Assembly (NCBI GenBank): GCA_021442885.1
Contig: JABUVA010000020.1
Span: forward strand, 1-8,482
Length of the DNA: 8,482 bases
Source of the DNA: Methanobrevibacter sp.
GTDB lineage: Archaea; Methanobacteriota; Methanobacteria; Methanobacteriales; Methanobacteriaceae
Direction of reading: 5' to 3'
The number at the start of each line of letters is the position of its first letter. Positions within the stretch are counted from its first letter, which is position 1. The position numbers and the translations under genes are program-made. The notes below the pieces were generated by a model that did no database searches, had not been told where the DNA came from, and saw only the letters and a list, made by a program, of their open reading frames with translations. This document shows positions 6,654-8,482 of this stretch, in pieces.

Positions 6654-7469
6654 ATGGAATTTGGAAACTTATTTAAAGATTCACTTTCATATCCTATATC
6701 TGATTGGAAAAAATTAATAATATTAGGTATTGTTTCTATTATAGTTAGTTTAGTAACAATTCTTGCAATTTTTGGAATAAGATATCCAATATTATCAACT
6801 ATTTTAGCAGTAATCGCATTTATAGCTATTTTAATAATAAATGGATATGTCGTATCTATTACTAAAGTATCAATTACTAAATCAAAAGAAGTACCTAGTT
6901 TTAGTTGGGCGGATAATCTTGTAATGGGAGTTAAATGTTTAATTTTAAACATTGTTTATTTCATAATTCCTGCAATCATAACAGTAATTGTTGCATGCCT
7001 TAGTGGATTATTTGGTACAACAGATGCTATAATGTATCAAATGGTACCTAAACTAGTTAATACAACTGTAAATCAAACTACTGTTGCTACTGCACTCTAT
7101 TCATTACCACCACAACTATTAACTTCATTTAGTGCTTCATTTGCTATTACTCTTGTAATAGGAATTATTGTATTTATAATTTTCAACATAATGGCTCTTG
7201 TAGGTATTTGTAGAATGGCAGATACTGATAGTTTATTAGATGGATTGAGCATGGGAGAAGTATTAAATGATATTTCATCTATTGGATGGTTAAACTACAT
7301 TGGATGGTATATCGTATTTTATATTATTTTAATAATATTATCCCTTATTTCATCAATAATAAGCGATATTCCATATATCGGAGTAATAATTGCAGCACTT
7401 ATCATTAGTCCTTTCATATGTATATTTGTTGGAAGATCTTTAGGATTAATGTATGCAAGCAAAAAATAA
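6654..7469 (+). CDS. DUF4013 family polytopic membrane protein
   Basis: A 271-residue integral membrane protein of unknown function. Family knowledge: DUF4013 proteins are common, often multi-copy, in Methanobrevibacter and relatives. After a short amphipathic N-terminus with the family signature MEFGNLFKDSLSYPISDWKK (1-20) there are about six hydrophobic segments (roughly 21-42, 45-69, 94-118, 160-186, 211-237, 239-262). The longest non-membrane stretch (about 119-158) includes two possible N-glycosylation sequons (NTT 136-138, NQT 140-142) and would face one side of the membrane. IVYFIIPAIIT (100-110) is shared exactly with the neighbouring paralogue. No enzymatic motif is visible. The start is supported by GAGGT 6 bases upstream. 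It is transcribed alone from its own promoter with a long leader and ends in a clear terminator. Transport or envelope roles are guesses only. Confidence 0.85.
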   Translation: MEFGNLFKDSLSYPISDWKKLIILGIVSIIVSLVTILAIFGIRYPILSTILAVIAFIAILIINGYVVSITKVSITKSKEVPSFSWADNLVMGVKCLILNIVYFIIPAIITVIVACLSGLFGTTDAIMYQMVPKLVNTTVNQTTVATALYSLPPQLLTSFSASFAITLVIGIIVFIIFNIMALVGICRMADTDSLLDGLSMGEVLNDISSIGWLNYIGWYIVFYIILIILSLISSIISDIPYIGVIIAALIISPFICIFVGRSLGLMYASKK

Positions 7470-7507
7470 ATTGGATTTTAATAATCCAATTTTACTTTTT
7501 TATTTTT
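7468..7507 (+). terminator. Hairpin plus U-tract terminator of DUF4013 gene 1
   Basis: AAATTGGATT (7468-7477) pairs perfectly with AATCCAATTT (7483-7492) across the 5-nt loop TTAAT, giving a 10-bp stem that begins inside the stop codon. It is followed by TTTT, AC, T6, A and T5. This is the clearest intrinsic-type terminator in the window and indicates that the second DUF4013 gene is transcribed separately. Confidence 0.8.
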
Positions 7508-7947
7508 AGAGATTTAGTAATAAAACTATTTCTGATTTTAACAAACAAAACTATTTTAAAAAACTTTTAAGATTAATAAAGATTAATTAATCTATTAAAT
7601 ACTTTAATCTATTATTTAATTATCTTTAATATGATTAGAGCCCATATTTCTAACTTGTTTGAGTTATTGGTAGTAGTTCTTTTAATTAGTAGTTGATTCT
7701 ATTGAATATTGCCATAATTGTTTTATTAGTTCTATAAATATTGTTTTGTCTACTTTTTTAGTTTTTTAATATGTTTTTAGTCTAGTTTTTCTAGTTAACT
7801 ATTGAATATTTATTTGAGAAACAATGAAGATATTCCAAATTTATATTTTAGACAAAAGAAATGATTTAAAAATCACTATAAAAAATAATAAAATATAGAA
7901 TGAAAGTATTATTTTATGAGTTTTAATCTATACTCACTGAATAAAAT
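7508..7947. other. Gene-free, T-skewed spacer between the DUF4013 paralogues
   Basis: No intact gene is present. It contains a perfect 14-bp palindrome, AGATTAATTAATCT (7580-7593), and a 12-base direct repeat, CTATTGAATATT (7699-7710 and 7799-7810), exactly 100 bases apart. The middle is strongly T-rich on the plus strand: by my count 7681-7800 has 68 T and 29 A. Genes here tend to be A-rich on the coding strand, so this could be a decayed minus-strand gene. The minus-strand frames are full of stops and short fragments such as YRTNKTIMAIFNR give no confident family. Confidence 0.5.
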
Positions 7948-7965
7948 AAAAAAAACTTTATAAAA
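7948..7965 (+). promoter_or_regulatory. Archaeal BRE/TATA promoter of DUF4013 gene 2
   Basis: A8 followed by C (7948-7956) and then TTTATAAAA (7957-7965) repeats the promoter of the first paralogue almost base for base. Predicted transcription start is near 7987, leaving a leader of about 145 nt. Confidence 0.75.
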
Positions 7966-7984
7966 TATTAACTATTAATATAAT

Positions 7985-8003
7985 AATAACCTTTAAGGTT
8001 ATT
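7985..8003. promoter_or_regulatory. Palindrome at predicted transcription start, copy 2
   Basis: The same arms as copy 1, AATAACCTT (7985-7993) and AAGGTTATT (7995-8003), here separated by one T instead of two. It begins 28 bases after the first base of the TATA box, as in copy 1. Between TATA box and palindrome lies a second dyad, TATTAA-CTA-TTAATA (7966-7980), aligned with the TATTAGCTAATA dyad of copy 1. Confidence 0.6.
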
Positions 8004-8037
8004 TAAGAAAGGGATAAATAGAAACTTGTTTAAAGAT

Positions 8038-8056
8038 AATGTTTTATCAAAACATT
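8038..8056 (+). repeat. Inverted repeat in the leader of DUF4013 gene 2
   Basis: AATGTTTT (8038-8045) and AAAACATT (8049-8056) are exact complements around ATC, giving an 8-bp stem in the 5' leader. There is no equivalent sequence in the first leader, which has another hairpin earlier. Confidence 0.35.
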
Positions 8057-8093
8057 TTAAAAACAAAAAGAAATTAGACTTAAAAGAAGTTTA

Positions 8094-8123
8094 TCCAATT
8101 CTTAATTTATTAAAAAAAAGAGG
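8094..8123 (+). promoter_or_regulatory. Conserved leader box with ribosome binding site, copy 2
   Basis: Begins TCCAATTCTTAATTTATT, continues with an A run (8112-8119) and ends in GAGG (8120-8123), 9 bases before the ATG at 8133. It matches the 30-nt block before the first paralogue except for one inserted T and one fewer A. Confidence 0.65.
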
Positions 8124-8132
8124 CTAAAAACA

Positions 8133-8482
8133 ATGGATTTTGGAAAGTTATATAAAGATGCTCTTACATACCCTGCATCTGATATAGAAAAACTATTAAT
8201 AATAGGTATTTTCTTTATTATAATAGGTATAGTCAATATTCTTTCAGTGTTTGGATTGAACTATCCAATATTGAGAGGATCAGCTACTATGTTAGTTATT
8301 TCAATAATACTAGGTATAATAATAAGTGGATATATGGTAACTATCGTGAAATCAACACTTAACAAATCTGATGAACTACCTGCTTTTAACTGGGGAGAAA
8401 TGATTGTGATGGGAGTTAAATATGTAGTTTTAAAGATTGTTTACTTTATAATTCCTGCAATCATAACATTAATTGTTGCATT
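8133..8482 (+). CDS. DUF4013 family membrane protein, paralogue 2 (partial, cut by window end)
   Basis: The first 116 residues of a second DUF4013 protein of unknown function, running off the window with no stop. It begins MDFGKLYKDALTYPASDIEK, matching the signature of the first paralogue. Hydrophobic segments follow at about 21-42, 48-70 and 96-116. About half of the residues are identical to paralogue 1 after a two-residue gap, with YPIL (44-47), VMGVK (92-96) and IVYFIIPAIIT (102-112) exact. At DNA level the last 46 aligned bases (8436-8481 against 6951-6996) differ at only three positions. GAGG 9 bases upstream and the duplicated leader support the ATG. It is one of a tandem pair with separate promoters. 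Confidence 0.85.
   Translation, partial: MDFGKLYKDALTYPASDIEKLLIIGIFFIIIGIVNILSVFGLNYPILRGSATMLVISIILGIIISGYMVTIVKSTLNKSDELPAFNWGEMIVMGVKYVVLKIVYFIIPAIITLIVA

Noticed and set aside
6632..6952. Minus-strand open frame opposite the start of the first DUF4013 gene
   Set aside because: The plus strand has promoter, ribosome binding site and a family-matching product; the antisense frame has none.
7580..7593. 14-bp palindrome AGATTAATTAATCT as a regulatory site
   Set aside because: It is far from either promoter and made of AT-rich words that often form palindromes in this sequence; no second copy was seen.
6473..8132. CRISPR array or insertion sequence as the cause of the repeated upstream blocks
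   Set aside because: Only two copies, about 1.5 kb apart, each in the same position before a paralogous gene, with no transposase, terminal repeats or spacer pattern.

Overview
The window reads as chromosomal DNA of a very AT-rich methanogenic archaeon of the order Methanobacteriales, most likely Methanobrevibacter-like (Methanosphaera cannot be excluded). Support: an archaeal/eukaryotic-type initiation factor 5A with its hypusine-site loop, an archaeal-type agmatinase, the archaeal TIGR00300 (ornithine cyclodeaminase-like) family, the DUF4013 membrane family typical of these methanogens, archaeal TATA/BRE promoters, GGAGG-type ribosome binding sites and U-rich terminators. No mobile element, CRISPR array, tRNA or rRNA was seen.

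Layout. 1-435 is non-coding, with two short perfect inverted repeats. 436-1809 (+) encodes a 12-helix MATE-family efflux transporter. It converges at about 1830 on a minus-strand block that runs from 6262 down to 1850: aIF5A (6262-5873), agmatinase (5819-4944), then after a 150-bp gap with its own ribosome binding site a TIGR00300 protein (4793-3576), followed one base after its stop by adenine deaminase. From about 6473 the strand switches back to plus. There, two paralogous DUF4013 membrane-protein genes lie in tandem: one complete (6654-7469) and one cut by the window end (8133-8482). Each has its own nearly identical promoter, a palindrome at the predicted transcription start, and a long leader of about 140 nt.

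How the genes work together (inference from families). Agmatinase makes putrescine and urea from agmatine. Polyamine metabolism supplies the aminobutyl group used to convert one lysine of aIF5A to deoxyhypusine/hypusine, so aIF5A and agmatinase side by side make sense. The TIGR00300 protein probably converts ornithine to proline plus ammonia, and adenine deaminase converts adenine to hypoxanthine plus ammonia. The tightly coupled pair therefore consists of two ammonia-releasing salvage/biosynthetic enzymes, next to arginine-derived polyamine metabolism.

Most unusual parts. (a) The DUF4013 duplication conserves the whole control region (BRE/TATA, two dyads at fixed spacing and a 30-nt box ending in the ribosome binding site), while the middle of each leader has diverged. 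(b) The aIF5A-agmatinase junction has a hairpin built over the aIF5A stop codon, then two U8 tracts, and no clear Shine-Dalgarno sequence for agmatinase. (c) The 440-bp T-skewed spacer at 7508-7947 has no intact gene. The enzymes themselves look like intact, ordinary family members; I did not find a clearly new multi-gene system.
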